This document shows, piece by piece, positions 1-6,113 of a stretch of 11,957 bases of DNA. The DNA is from Chloroflexota bacterium (GTDB lineage Bacteria; Chloroflexota; Anaerolineae; Promineifilales; Promineifilaceae). The position numbers were made by a program, and so were the translations under genes. The number at the start of each line of letters is the position of its first letter. Positions within the stretch are counted from its first letter, which is position 1. The stretch lies in NCBI GenBank assembly GCA_024223125.1, contig JAAEOP010001182.1:1-11957 (forward strand), given 5' to 3'. A model generated the notes under the pieces. The model made no database searches and was not told the DNA's origin. It saw only the letters and a program-made list of their open reading frames with translations.

Positions 1-1
1 C

Positions 2-1111
2 AGCCTCATTGACCCCACCGGCGGCCAAGCAGATTTGCAACAAGGGATTATCCGGCATGTGCATAAGCAAACGCTGCTGGATGATCCAGTTCGCACATTG
101 CGCGCCCTGCGTTTGGCAGTGAGCCTTGACTTCAAGTTAGCTCCGGAAACAGAAACGGCCGTGACCGAGGCCGCCCCCCATCTACCTCAATGCTCTAACG
201 AACGCATTCGGGATGAACTGCTCAAAATGCTGCAAACAGCCCAGCCAGACACGGCCGTGCGCCGTCTGTCCCAGCTGAAATGCCTCCCCTTCATCCTGCC
301 CCATATTGCTGATCTGGTTGGCGTGTCCCAATCTCCACCCCACCATGAAGATGTGTTCAGCCACACAATTTCTGTTTTGCATTGGTTAATATTGGTGGAA
401 GCTGGTTTAACGGCCGCTGCCGAACCAGATTCCCCTGAAATTAAAATCATACGTACCCAACTTGACCCATATTTACCACAATTACAAACCCATTGGCAAC
501 AGGTGGTGGATGGGGGATTGGACGGCAGTATCCTCCTACGACTCGGCGCGATGTTCCATGATGTGGGCAAAAAGGAAACGCAGGCTGTAGAGGCTGACGG
601 CCGTATCCGCTTCTTCAACCACGACAAAATTGGGGCTAAGATTACCGGCCAACAATTACGCCGTTTGGCCCTCAGCAATCAGGCAATCGGTCGCATACAA
701 AAGATTGTCGCCGGACATATGCACCCCTTACATTTAGCCCACGCCCCACAATCCCTGACGCGCCGGGCCGTGTACCGTTACTTCAAAGCTACCGGTTTGG
801 CCGGGCTAGATATTGCCATATTATCATTGGCAGACCATCTGGCTACTTATGCCGGTCCCGGAGACATAAACGAATGGGAGCGTTTATTGAGCGTCGTCTC
901 CCAACTCTTTGAGCATTATTTCAACCATCACGAGGAAACTGTCGCCCCACCGCCATTAGTAAACGGTCGTGACCTCATGCAAGCCCTCCACCTGCAAGAA
1001 GGGCCTGAAATCGGCCGTTTGCTGCGCCTCATTCAAGAAGCGCAAGCGGCTGGCGAAATTCACACCCCAGCCGAAGCCCTCTCACTCGCCCATCGCATCT
1101 GCCAATATTAA
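2..1111 (+). CDS. CCA-adding enzyme / poly(A) polymerase family protein with HD domain (5' end cut by window)
   Basis: This is the C-terminal 369 residues of a class II tRNA nucleotidyltransferase/poly(A) polymerase family protein, which adds or repairs the 3' CCA of tRNA in the cytoplasm. The reading frame is open from base 2, so the nucleotidyltransferase head with the catalytic aspartates lies upstream and is not visible. The fragment opens with LIDPTGGQADL, followed by GIIRHV and DDPVRTLRALRLA, which is the conserved DP-GG-DL / DDP-R-LRA-R block at the end of the head and neck. An HD phosphohydrolase domain follows: HHEDVFSHT, then MFHDVGKKE about 75 residues on, FFNHDKIGA and a later AGHMH. 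HD-containing members are usual among bacterial CCA enzymes. A TTG at 35 could be taken for a start, but the family match begins before it. It may be transcribed with the downstream gene, although about 140 nt separate them. The choice between CCA-adding and poly(A)-adding activity cannot be made without the head domain. Confidence 0.9.
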   Translation, partial: SLIDPTGGQADLQQGIIRHVHKQTLLDDPVRTLRALRLAVSLDFKLAPETETAVTEAAPHLPQCSNERIRDELLKMLQTAQPDTAVRRLSQLKCLPFILPHIADLVGVSQSPPHHEDVFSHTISVLHWLILVEAGLTAAAEPDSPEIKIIRTQLDPYLPQLQTHWQQVVDGGLDGSILLRLGAMFHDVGKKETQAVEADGRIRFFNHDKIGAKITGQQLRRLALSNQAIGRIQKIVAGHMHPLHLAHAPQSLTRRAVYRYFKATGLAGLDIAILSLADHLATYAGPGDINEWERLLSVVSQLFEHYFNHHEETVAPPPLVNGRDLMQALHLQEGPEIGRLLRLIQEAQAAGEIHTPAEALSLAHRICQY

Positions 1112-1122
1112 GCATAACTTAT

Positions 1123-1150
1123 TACCTTTTGCGCTTAAAAAAGGTATACT
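1123..1150 (+). promoter_or_regulatory. Candidate promoter with overlapping hairpin upstream of citrate synthase
   Basis: A TATACT (1145-1150) resembles a -10 box, but the -35 position (around 1122-1127, ttacct) is poor. An 8-bp inverted repeat, TACCTTTT (1123-1130) and AAAAGGTA (1139-1146), overlaps the -10 box. It could be an operator or a weak hairpin after the CCA gene; no T-run follows it on the plus strand. A transcript starting near 1157 would have a leader of about 100 nt. Confidence 0.3.
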
Positions 1151-1188
1151 CATATGCAGTTACTTGTACACCTTAACAGGTCTTCAGG

Positions 1189-1215
1189 TTGGTCAAAACC
1201 AATTGAACCGACCAA
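1189..1215. promoter_or_regulatory. Inverted repeat in the citrate synthase leader
   Basis: TTGGTC (1189-1194) pairs with GACCAA (1210-1215) across 15 nt, and a shorter TTGG/CCAA hairpin is nested inside. It lies 40 nt upstream of the citrate synthase start, between the candidate -10 box and the ribosome binding site. It could be a regulator site or leader RNA structure. Short arms like these also arise by chance. Confidence 0.2.
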
Positions 1216-1254
1216 TAATTGATTATCCCATAAACCAACTAAACGGAGGTCACA

Positions 1255-2544
1255 ATGAGTAAAAACACACTATCCATTACCGACAATCGCACCGGTCAAA
1301 CGTATGAAATCCCTGTGGAACATGACACCATAGAAGCAATGCACCTACGCCAGATCAAAGTAAACGAAGATGATTTTGGCATGATGAGTTACGATCCCGG
1401 TTTCAAAAATACTGCATCCACCAAAAGTACCATCACCTATATTGATGGCGACAAAGGTATTCTGCGGTATCGTGGTTATCCCATCGAGCAACTGGCTAAT
1501 AATTCAAATTACCTAGAAGTCGCTTATCTTACTCTTTTCGGCGAGCTGCCTACGCAAGAACAGTATGATCAGTGGGAATATGACATCTTGCATCACACCT
1601 TTGTTCACGAAAACATAAAGCAACTAATGCACGCCTTCCGTCATGATGCCCACCCGATGGGCATGTTTATTGCCACTGTGGCCGCCATGTCCACTTATTA
1701 TCCCGAAGGGCGCAATATCCAAAATAAAGAAGAGCGTCTGAAACAGATTCAACGTCTCATCGCCAAGGTTCCCACCGTGGCCGCTTTCTCCTACCGACAC
1801 AGCCGTGGACTGCCTTACGTCTACCCCGACAATAATTTGAGCTACCCCGGCAACTTCCTGAACATGTTGGATAAAATGACCGAGGTACGCTATGAACCAG
1901 ACCCTGTTCTGGAAAAAGCGCTGGACGTGTTGTTCATCTTGCACGCTGACCATGAGCAAAATTGTGGCACGGCCACCATGCGCGTCATCGGTTCCAGCCA
2001 TACAGACCCCTACACAGCGATGGCCGGCGCAGCCGCAGCCCTTTATGGCCCGTTACATGGCGGTGCGAACGAAGCTGTTTTGCGTATGCTGCTAGAAATT
2101 GGGGATATAAAAAATGTGCCCGATTTTGTAAAAGGTGTCAAAAACCGTGAGCGTCTGTTGATGGGTTTTGGGCATCGTGTGTACAAAAATTATGATCCTC
2201 GGGCACGTATCATTAAGAAGATTGCTGATGAAGTATTTGAAGTAACCGGCCGGAACCCACTGCTGGATATTGCTCTGGAATTGGAACGCATTGCGCTGGA
2301 AGATGATTTCTTTGTGAAGCGCAATCTGTATCCCAATGTAGACTTTTATTCGGGCATTATTTACCAGGCGATGCGCTTCCCCATTTCTATGTTCCCGGTA
2401 CTATTTGCCATTCCGCGCACAGTGGGCTGGTTGTCCCAATGGGTAGAAATGTTAGAAGATAACACCCAAAAAATTGCCCGGCCGCGTCAGATTTATCTCG
2501 GCGAAGGGGAACGAGACTATGTGACCATGGCGGACCGAAAATAA
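1255..2544 (+). CDS. gltA: Citrate synthase
   Basis: It condenses oxaloacetate with acetyl-CoA to citrate, the entry step of the TCA cycle, in the cytoplasm. The 429 residues match the usual length of the bacterial type. All catalytic positions are visible: His233 in ILHADHEQN (oxaloacetate binding), His268 in GPLHGGANEAV, His307 in MGFGHRVYKNYDPRA and Asp363 in NVDFYSG. Conserved RGLPYVYPDNNLSYPGNFL (184-202), MFPVLFAIPRTVGW and the C-terminal RPRQIYLGEGER are also present. The N-terminal small beta-rich segment (about 1-50) is of the kind found in GltA-type enzymes. The start is supported by GGAGGT at 1245-1250, only 4 nt before ATG. It seems to be a single-gene unit: the next gene converges on it, and a hairpin-rich region begins 7 nt after the stop. 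A related 2-methylcitrate synthase cannot be fully excluded by eye, but the length and motifs favour citrate synthase. Confidence 0.95.
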   Translation: MSKNTLSITDNRTGQTYEIPVEHDTIEAMHLRQIKVNEDDFGMMSYDPGFKNTASTKSTITYIDGDKGILRYRGYPIEQLANNSNYLEVAYLTLFGELPTQEQYDQWEYDILHHTFVHENIKQLMHAFRHDAHPMGMFIATVAAMSTYYPEGRNIQNKEERLKQIQRLIAKVPTVAAFSYRHSRGLPYVYPDNNLSYPGNFLNMLDKMTEVRYEPDPVLEKALDVLFILHADHEQNCGTATMRVIGSSHTDPYTAMAGAAAALYGPLHGGANEAVLRMLLEIGDIKNVPDFVKGVKNRERLLMGFGHRVYKNYDPRARIIKKIADEVFEVTGRNPLLDIALELERIALEDDFFVKRNLYPNVDFYSGIIYQAMRFPISMFPVLFAIPRTVGWLSQWVEMLEDNTQKIARPRQIYLGEGERDYVTMADRK

Positions 2545-2550
2545 AAGTTA

Positions 2551-2594
2551 GGCTTTTTCAGAAAAATAATGATCCAATTAAATCTGAAAAACCC
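2551..2594. repeat. Inverted repeat just after the citrate synthase stop
   Basis: GGCTTTTTCAGA (2551-2562) pairs with TCTGAAAAACCC (2583-2594), 11 of 12 positions matching, across a 20-nt loop. It starts 7 nt after the citrate synthase stop, so it may serve as a weak terminator. No T-run follows it on the plus strand, and most of the stem is A/T. Confidence 0.45.
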
Positions 2595-2599
2595 TCGAT

Positions 2600-2648
2600 C
2601 CAATTCCAAAAATACCGCTCATTTTGGATCATTTATTTTTGGAATTGG
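2600..2648. repeat. Perfect 15-bp inverted repeat
   Basis: CCAATTCCAAAAATA (2600-2614) is the exact reverse complement of TATTTTTGGAATTGG (2634-2648), with a 19-nt loop. A second perfect 10-bp pair, AATGATCCAA (2568-2577) and TTGGATCATT (2624-2633), interlocks with it. GATCCAATT is also repeated directly at 2571-2579 and 2597-2605. The arms can therefore pair in more than one way. On the minus strand a TTTTT lies about 10 nt beyond the hairpin, so it could end transcripts from the DUF2203 gene. Confidence 0.6.
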
Positions 2649-2656
2649 CCTTAACT

Positions 2657-2786
2657 GTCAACGAACCATTGTCGTTAACTTAAGACCTCGCAGGTTTCCA
2701 AAATGATCTACGCCCCTCTGAGGTTTTGCGTTAAAACCTGCGAGGTCTTCGCTTAAGTTAACACTTATGGTCAACGAACAATTGTC
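2657..2786. repeat. 17-bp direct repeats flanking the palindromic element
   Basis: GTCAACGAACCATTGTC at 2657-2673 recurs as GTCAACGAACAATTGTC at 2770-2786, with 16 of 17 bases identical. The left copy directly abuts the GTTAAC end of the palindromic element, and the right copy is 7 nt beyond the other end. This could be an old target duplication, a nested pair of repeats, or part of the 7-nt periodic sequence that continues to the right. Confidence 0.5.
2674..2762. repeat. REP/MITE-like palindromic element between convergent genes
   Basis: The element begins GTTAACTTAAG (2674-2684) and ends with its exact reverse complement CTTAAGTTAAC (2752-2762). Inside, the 16-bp AAGACCTCGCAGGTTT (2682-2697) pairs perfectly with 2734-2749. 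A competing inner hairpin is AGGTTTT (2721-2727) with AAAACCT (2733-2739) around GCGTT. It is 89 bp long and non-coding, and lies between convergent genes, as REP-like elements and small MITEs often do. It is flanked by imperfect direct repeats (separate entry). It could also act as a bidirectional terminator. Confidence 0.65.
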
Positions 2787-2839
2787 AATGGTCAACGGAA
2801 ACGCCTCCATTGATCATTGACAATTAATAATTGATCATT
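2780..2839. repeat. Degenerate 7-nt periodic tract with inverted repeat
   Basis: From 2809 the sequence reads in units of seven: ATTGATC, ATTGACA, ATTAATA, ATTGATC, then ATTT. Left of it ATTGTCA and ATGGTCA continue the style. AATTGTCAATGGTCAA (2780-2795) and its near-complement at 2810-2825 match at 15 of 16 positions and could form a hairpin with a 14-nt loop. It resembles the short tandemly repeated heptamers known from filamentous cyanobacteria. It ends at the DUF2203 stop codon. Confidence 0.5.
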
Positions 2840-3217
2840 TCACAGGGGGCGGCGGCCGTTAAACCCCGTATGTAGTTCATGATAAAATTCGATTTTGGAT
2901 TCGCCGTAACGCCAACATAAGTAGACTTCACGGCCGTTACGCAGCGACAAAAAATCCAACAACCCCGTGTTAATATCCTTTACCACACAGCCATACGTCT
3001 GAATTTGACCCAGCAACCGTTCAATAGTCTCAAAATCTTGTGTCATTTCAGATGGCACTGTCCCTCCCACATTATTCCGATAATCCATCAGTAGCGGCCC
3101 CATCTCTGAGCTTAAGCGGGATATTTTCGCACGACGTTCCACCAATGCTGCCACCAATGGCTCAATTTTATGAATAGTTTGGTTCGCTTCAACAACAGAA
3201 AAATATTTAGTGGACAT
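2840..3217 (-). CDS. DUF2203 family protein
   Basis: This 125-residue soluble protein of unknown function matches the DUF2203 pattern. It starts YFSVVEANQTI, followed by a helical stretch (about 11-75) and then the conserved block GCVVKDINTGLLDFLSLRNGREVYLCWRYGESKIEFYHELHTGFNGRRP, with GC-VKD (76-81), LDF (87-89), LCW-GE (100-106) and the final YHE-HTGF-GR. The length is normal for the family. There is no signal peptide or membrane segment. No Shine-Dalgarno sequence is visible, and the U-tract of an intrinsic terminator ends only about 7 nt before the ATG. The start is nevertheless fixed by family homology, because the next Met (residue 39) would delete a conserved part. Expression probably depends on readthrough from the upstream Fe-S gene or on an unseen promoter. 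The function is unknown; adjacency to Fe-S assembly is suggestive at most. Confidence 0.85.
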   Translation of the reverse strand: MSTKYFSVVEANQTIHKIEPLVAALVERRAKISRLSSEMGPLLMDYRNNVGGTVPSEMTQDFETIERLLGQIQTYGCVVKDINTGLLDFLSLRNGREVYLCWRYGESKIEFYHELHTGFNGRRPL

Positions 3218-3224
3218 GAGACAA

Positions 3225-3253
3225 CAAAAAAGCGGGGTATTTAACCCCGCTTT
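3225..3253 (-). terminator. Intrinsic terminator after the Fe-S carrier gene
   Basis: On the minus strand AAAGCGGGGT and ACCCCGCTTT form a perfect 10-bp stem (3244-3253 with 3229-3238) around a 5-nt loop, followed directly by a run of T residues. It starts 20 nt after the Fe-S carrier stop codon. Because its U-tract ends just before the DUF2203 ATG, it may work as an attenuator for that gene rather than a full stop. Confidence 0.85.
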
Positions 3254-3273
3254 CTATCTTTGTTTAGGAGAAC

Positions 3274-3672
3274 TTAACCGCAGCCGCAGCTGGCTCCGGT
3301 TTCAGCGGCCGGACTGCCAGTCGTCTTAAAGGAAGAGCCACAACCACAGGAAGAAACAGCATTCGGATTTTCAATCTTAAAGCCGCCGCCCATGATGCTG
3401 TCTTCATAATCAATAACTGCTCCGGTCAAATACATCATGCTGGTGGGGTCAATGAAGACTTTGACGCCGTCCGTTTCAATCACATGATCATACGGCCGTG
3501 ACTCAGCTTCCAAAGCCATACCATATTGCATTCCAGAGCAGCCACCGCCAGCTACAAAGACACGCAGCCCGTGATTGGGCACCTCTTTTTGTTCCAACAG
3601 GCCTTTGACAGTGGTTACGGCCGTGTTTGTCAAACTAACTGTTTCTACTGATGTTTGTTCCATTAATTCCAT
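3274..3672 (-). CDS. Iron-sulfur cluster assembly A-type carrier (HesB/IscA/ErpA family)
   Basis: This 132-residue cytoplasmic protein would bind and hand on Fe-S clusters to apo-enzymes. The A-type fold is clear: LRVFVAGGGCSGMQYGMAL (36-54) carries the first ligand Cys45, then VKVFIDPTSMMYLTGAVIDY (70-89), FKIENPNA, and the canonical Cys109-Gly-Cys111-Gly pair. An unusual C-terminal extension of about 20 residues ends in a second CGCG (Cys129, Cys131). The first ATG is preceded by AAGGA about 9 nt upstream; the in-frame ATG three codons later is spaced less well. A plausible promoter lies upstream, and an intrinsic terminator follows 20 nt after the stop. Which A-type paralogue it is (ErpA, IscA or SufA) cannot be decided, so no symbol is given. 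Confidence 0.92.
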   Translation of the reverse strand: MELMEQTSVETVSLTNTAVTTVKGLLEQKEVPNHGLRVFVAGGGCSGMQYGMALEAESRPYDHVIETDGVKVFIDPTSMMYLTGAVIDYEDSIMGGGFKIENPNAVSSCGCGSSFKTTGSPAAETGASCGCG

Positions 3673-3685
3673 ACTATTTTATCCT

Positions 3686-3696
3686 TGAGTCACTCA
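3686..3696. promoter_or_regulatory. Small palindrome over the Fe-S gene leader
   Basis: TGAGT-C-ACTCA (3686-3696) is a perfect 5+5 palindrome just upstream of the AAGGA ribosome binding site of the Fe-S carrier and just downstream of its candidate transcription start. It could bind a regulator; an Fe-S-responsive factor would be speculation. The short length makes chance possible. Confidence 0.25.
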
Positions 3697-3710
3697 GGTA
3701 ACTCTATCAA

Positions 3711-3738
3711 ATTAAAGTGAATATCTAAATTTTAACAA
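3711..3738 (-). promoter_or_regulatory. Candidate sigma-70 promoter of the Fe-S carrier gene
   Basis: On the minus strand TTGTTA (3733-3738) and TTTAAT (3711-3716) are separated by 16 nt and match the -35 and -10 consensus at 4 and 5 of 6 positions. A start near 3704 would give a leader of about 30 nt containing the small palindrome and the AAGGA site. Confidence 0.4.
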
Positions 3739-4062
3739 CGAAACGGACTGGTGTCAACTTTCGTATATTTTAGCAAATACACTTCCCCAATGTTGAAGAT
3801 ATTATTTATGCCGCCCAGATTCAAAAACGATACCAGCTTTCCTTTTGGGACGCGATGATCATCCAGAGCGCGGGACAGTTGGGCTGCGCTATAGTGTGGT
3901 CGGAAGATATGAATGACGGGCAGTTTTATGGCAATGTTCAGGTGAAAAATCCATTGTAACCTAAACAAGTAAAATGATAACAGCAGAGTTTACAGACAAC
4001 GCTGTCTACTAAACCATACCAAAAGCACAAACAACTCCAGTCCAAGATTGTACAGTTTCATG
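3739..4062. other. Gap between divergent Fe-S carrier and aspS genes
   Basis: No convincing gene is seen here. On the minus strand a frame is open from about 3989 to 3732, with only a TTG start (3968) and no ribosome binding site. Its predicted peptide (including LSRALDDHRVPKGKLVSFLNL) has normal amino-acid composition but belongs to no family I recognise, so it may be a gene remnant. A short hairpin, AGACA (3994-3998) with TGTCT (4003-4007), has no T-run. Confidence 0.35.
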
Positions 4063-4092
4063 TGTGCATCCCTTCTAGCACAGTGATAAAAT
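4063..4092 (+). promoter_or_regulatory. Candidate extended -10 promoter of aspS
   Basis: TG-A-TAAAAT (4084-4092) is an extended -10 element with a 5-of-6 hexamer. TGTGCA (4063-4068) is a partial -35 match at 18-nt spacing. The predicted start near 4099 leaves a leader of about 27 nt containing AGGGAAGAG before the ATG. Confidence 0.4.
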
Positions 4093-4125
4093 TCACGGAA
4101 TCTATTGAAAAAAGGGAAGAGAATT

Positions 4126-5904
4126 ATGCTAAAAACACATAACTGTGGTGAACTACGTCTGGCGCATGTCGGCCAGACCATTACTTTAGCCGGATGGGTC
4201 AACCGGCGACGCGACATGGGTGGCGTCATCTTCATTGACCTGCGTGACCGTAACGGCAAATGTCAAGTCGTCATCAATGCCGGCCGTACCCCGGCCGGCT
4301 TCCAGGTCGGTGAACAAGTGCGCGGTGAATACGTTCTACAGATAAAAGGAGAAGTATTGCCGCGCCCCGCCGGACAGGAAAACCCCAATCTAGCCACCGG
4401 AGATATTGAAGTGTTGGCCGATGAAGTAACAGTGCTAAACCCCTCCAAAACGCCTCCCTTCATGATTGATCGGGATGATAATGTAGATGAAAGCCTGCGT
4501 TTGAAATATCGCTATCTCGATTTACGTCGCCAACGCTTACAGCACAATCTGGGCATCCGTCATAAAGCCATCAAATTCATCCGTGACTTTCTGGATGAAA
4601 GAGATTTTCTGGAAGTAGAAACACCTATCCTTTTCAAAAGCACCCCGGAAGGAGCGCGTGACTATCTGGTTCCCAGCCGGGTACATCCAGGTCAATTTTA
4701 TGCCTTGCCCCAAAGTCCGCAGCAGCTAAAACAACTTCTCATGGTAGCCGGATACGAACGGTACTTCCAAATTGCCCGCTGCTTCCGGGATGAAGATTTA
4801 CGGGCTGACCGCCAACCAGAATTTACCCAGCTAGACCTGGAAATGAGTTTTGTAGAACGAGATGATATCCTCAATCTGATAGAAGAAATGACCATTGGCG
4901 TGGTCAAAACTGCCAGCATCGTTCCCCTGGCCTATGAAGAATTCCCCCGTTTGAGCTATCATGAAGTAAGGGAACGATTTGGCACTGATCGGCCGGATTT
5001 ACGCTATGGTATGGAACTAACAGATGTCAGTGATATTGTGGTCGGCAGCGCCTTTCGCGTCTTTGCTGAAAATGTAGCTGCGGGCCGGCCGGTGAAAGGC
5101 ATTTGCGCCCCTGGTTGCGGCACATACAGTCGCCGCCAAATAAATGAACTGGAAGATTTAGCCAAAAAGGCAGGCGCCAAAGGGTTGGCCTGGTTAGCCA
5201 TCCATCCAGAAACAGAACAGATTCGCGGCCCCATTGTGAAGTTCTTCAAAGTGGAACAGTTGATTGCTATAACCGAACGCTTAGGCGCCGGTCCTGGGGA
5301 CTTGATTTTATTGTCCAGCGATGAAAAACGGATTGTGTATGATGTGCTGGGCAGCCTGCGCGAGGAGATGGGCAAACGACTGAGTCTGAGAGACACAAAT
5401 GAACTGGCTTTTTGTTGGGTGGTTGATTTCCCGCTGTTTGAAGAGGCGGTGGAAGATGGACATTACGCGCCCAGCCACCATATGTTTACCGCCCCCAAAA
5501 AGGAACACATTCCCCTGCTAGATAGTGACCCCGGCCAGGTTTTAAGCGAGCAGTATGATCTGGTTTGCAATGGGTTTGAGGTGGCAGGCGGCAGTATTCG
5601 TATTCACCAACGGCCGTTGCAGCGCAAAATTATGGAACTCATCGGCTTCTCCATTGAAGAAGCCAAAGAGCAATTTGGGCATATGTTGGAAGCGTTTGAA
5701 TACGGCGCGCCCCCGCACGGCGGCATCGCCCCCGGCATTGACCGACTGATTGCGCTCATGGCTGGCGAACCCAACATCCGTGAAGTAATGGCCTTCCCCA
5801 AAACCGCCCAGGCCACCGATTTGATGTCCGACTCCCCTTCCACAGTGGCCCCGAAACAGTTGGATGAACTGCATATTACCCTGGCAATCCAGGAAGAGGC
5901 CTGA
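4126..5904 (+). CDS. aspS: Aspartyl-tRNA synthetase (bacterial type)
   Basis: It charges tRNA-Asp with aspartate in the cytoplasm. The 592 residues are the normal bacterial length. Domain order is as follows. The N-terminal OB-fold anticodon-binding domain (about 1-105) includes GWVNRRRDMGGVIFIDLRDR. Class II motif 1 lies near FLEVETPILFKSTPEGARDY (161-180) and QSPQQLKQ at 196-203. Motif 2, FQIARCFRDEDLRADRQPEFTQLD (214-237), carries the ATP-binding arginines. The bacterial GAD insertion spans roughly 290-420. Motif 3 is GGIAPGIDRLIALMAG (532-547) with Arg540. The ATG at 4126 is preferred over the in-frame TTG at 4105 because AGGGAAGAG sits a few bases upstream of it and family members start close to LKTHNCGEL. 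The residue after RRRD is Met31, where discriminating enzymes usually have Leu and tRNA-Asn-tolerant ones often have His, so its strictness for tRNA-Asp is open. Confidence 0.96.
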   Translation: MLKTHNCGELRLAHVGQTITLAGWVNRRRDMGGVIFIDLRDRNGKCQVVINAGRTPAGFQVGEQVRGEYVLQIKGEVLPRPAGQENPNLATGDIEVLADEVTVLNPSKTPPFMIDRDDNVDESLRLKYRYLDLRRQRLQHNLGIRHKAIKFIRDFLDERDFLEVETPILFKSTPEGARDYLVPSRVHPGQFYALPQSPQQLKQLLMVAGYERYFQIARCFRDEDLRADRQPEFTQLDLEMSFVERDDILNLIEEMTIGVVKTASIVPLAYEEFPRLSYHEVRERFGTDRPDLRYGMELTDVSDIVVGSAFRVFAENVAAGRPVKGICAPGCGTYSRRQINELEDLAKKAGAKGLAWLAIHPETEQIRGPIVKFFKVEQLIAITERLGAGPGDLILLSSDEKRIVYDVLGSLREEMGKRLSLRDTNELAFCWVVDFPLFEEAVEDGHYAPSHHMFTAPKKEHIPLLDSDPGQVLSEQYDLVCNGFEVAGGSIRIHQRPLQRKIMELIGFSIEEAKEQFGHMLEAFEYGAPPHGGIAPGIDRLIALMAGEPNIREVMAFPKTAQATDLMSDSPSTVAPKQLDELHITLAIQEEA

Positions 5905-5920
5905 GAAGCAAACTTCCTGG
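5889..5920 (+). terminator. Possible hairpin overlapping the aspS stop
   Basis: CCAGGAAG (5889-5896) and CTTCCTGG (5913-5920) form a perfect 8-bp inverted repeat with a 16-nt loop spanning the stop codon. Only a TTTT at 5937-5940 follows, after a small GTAC/GTAC repeat. It is a weak terminator candidate at best. Confidence 0.3.
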
Positions 5921-6113
5921 TTCGTACAGTAGTACCTTTTGGCCTTGGGCAACACTTCGGAATCGGGCTTTGGGGCTGGGCTGTGTCCATTTTCGTCGAT
6001 TTTATCTGCCTGCTCTTATGTCATGATGTTCCTCTTCGCCCTCGAATTCTACACTAAATTCTGAGTGTGAAGTGTCTCACCCTATATTGACACATTAGGC
6101 GTTATGAAAACCT

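Noticed and set aside
187..678. Long minus-strand open frame opposite the CCA enzyme gene
   Set aside because: It lies wholly inside a gene with strong family motifs on the plus strand; its translation shows no recognisable domain.
969..1262. Plus-strand frame overlapping the end of the CCA gene and running to the citrate synthase start
   Set aside because: It is a shifted frame of the CCA gene followed by non-coding leader sequence; no ribosome binding site or family match.
2247..2252. Further CGGCCG sites such as CCGGCCGG as members of the octamer set
   Set aside because: They share the core but lack the flanking A and T, and could follow simply from GC-rich codons; only ACGGCCGT was counted.
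2682..2839. A short CRISPR array formed by the repeats after citrate synthase
   Set aside because: There are only two direct-repeat copies of 17 bp with unequal, palindrome-filled spacing, no repeat-spacer series and no cas genes.
5542..5990. Minus-strand frames across the aspS 3' end
   Set aside because: They are antisense to motif 3 of aspS; the translations are unlike any protein family known to me.
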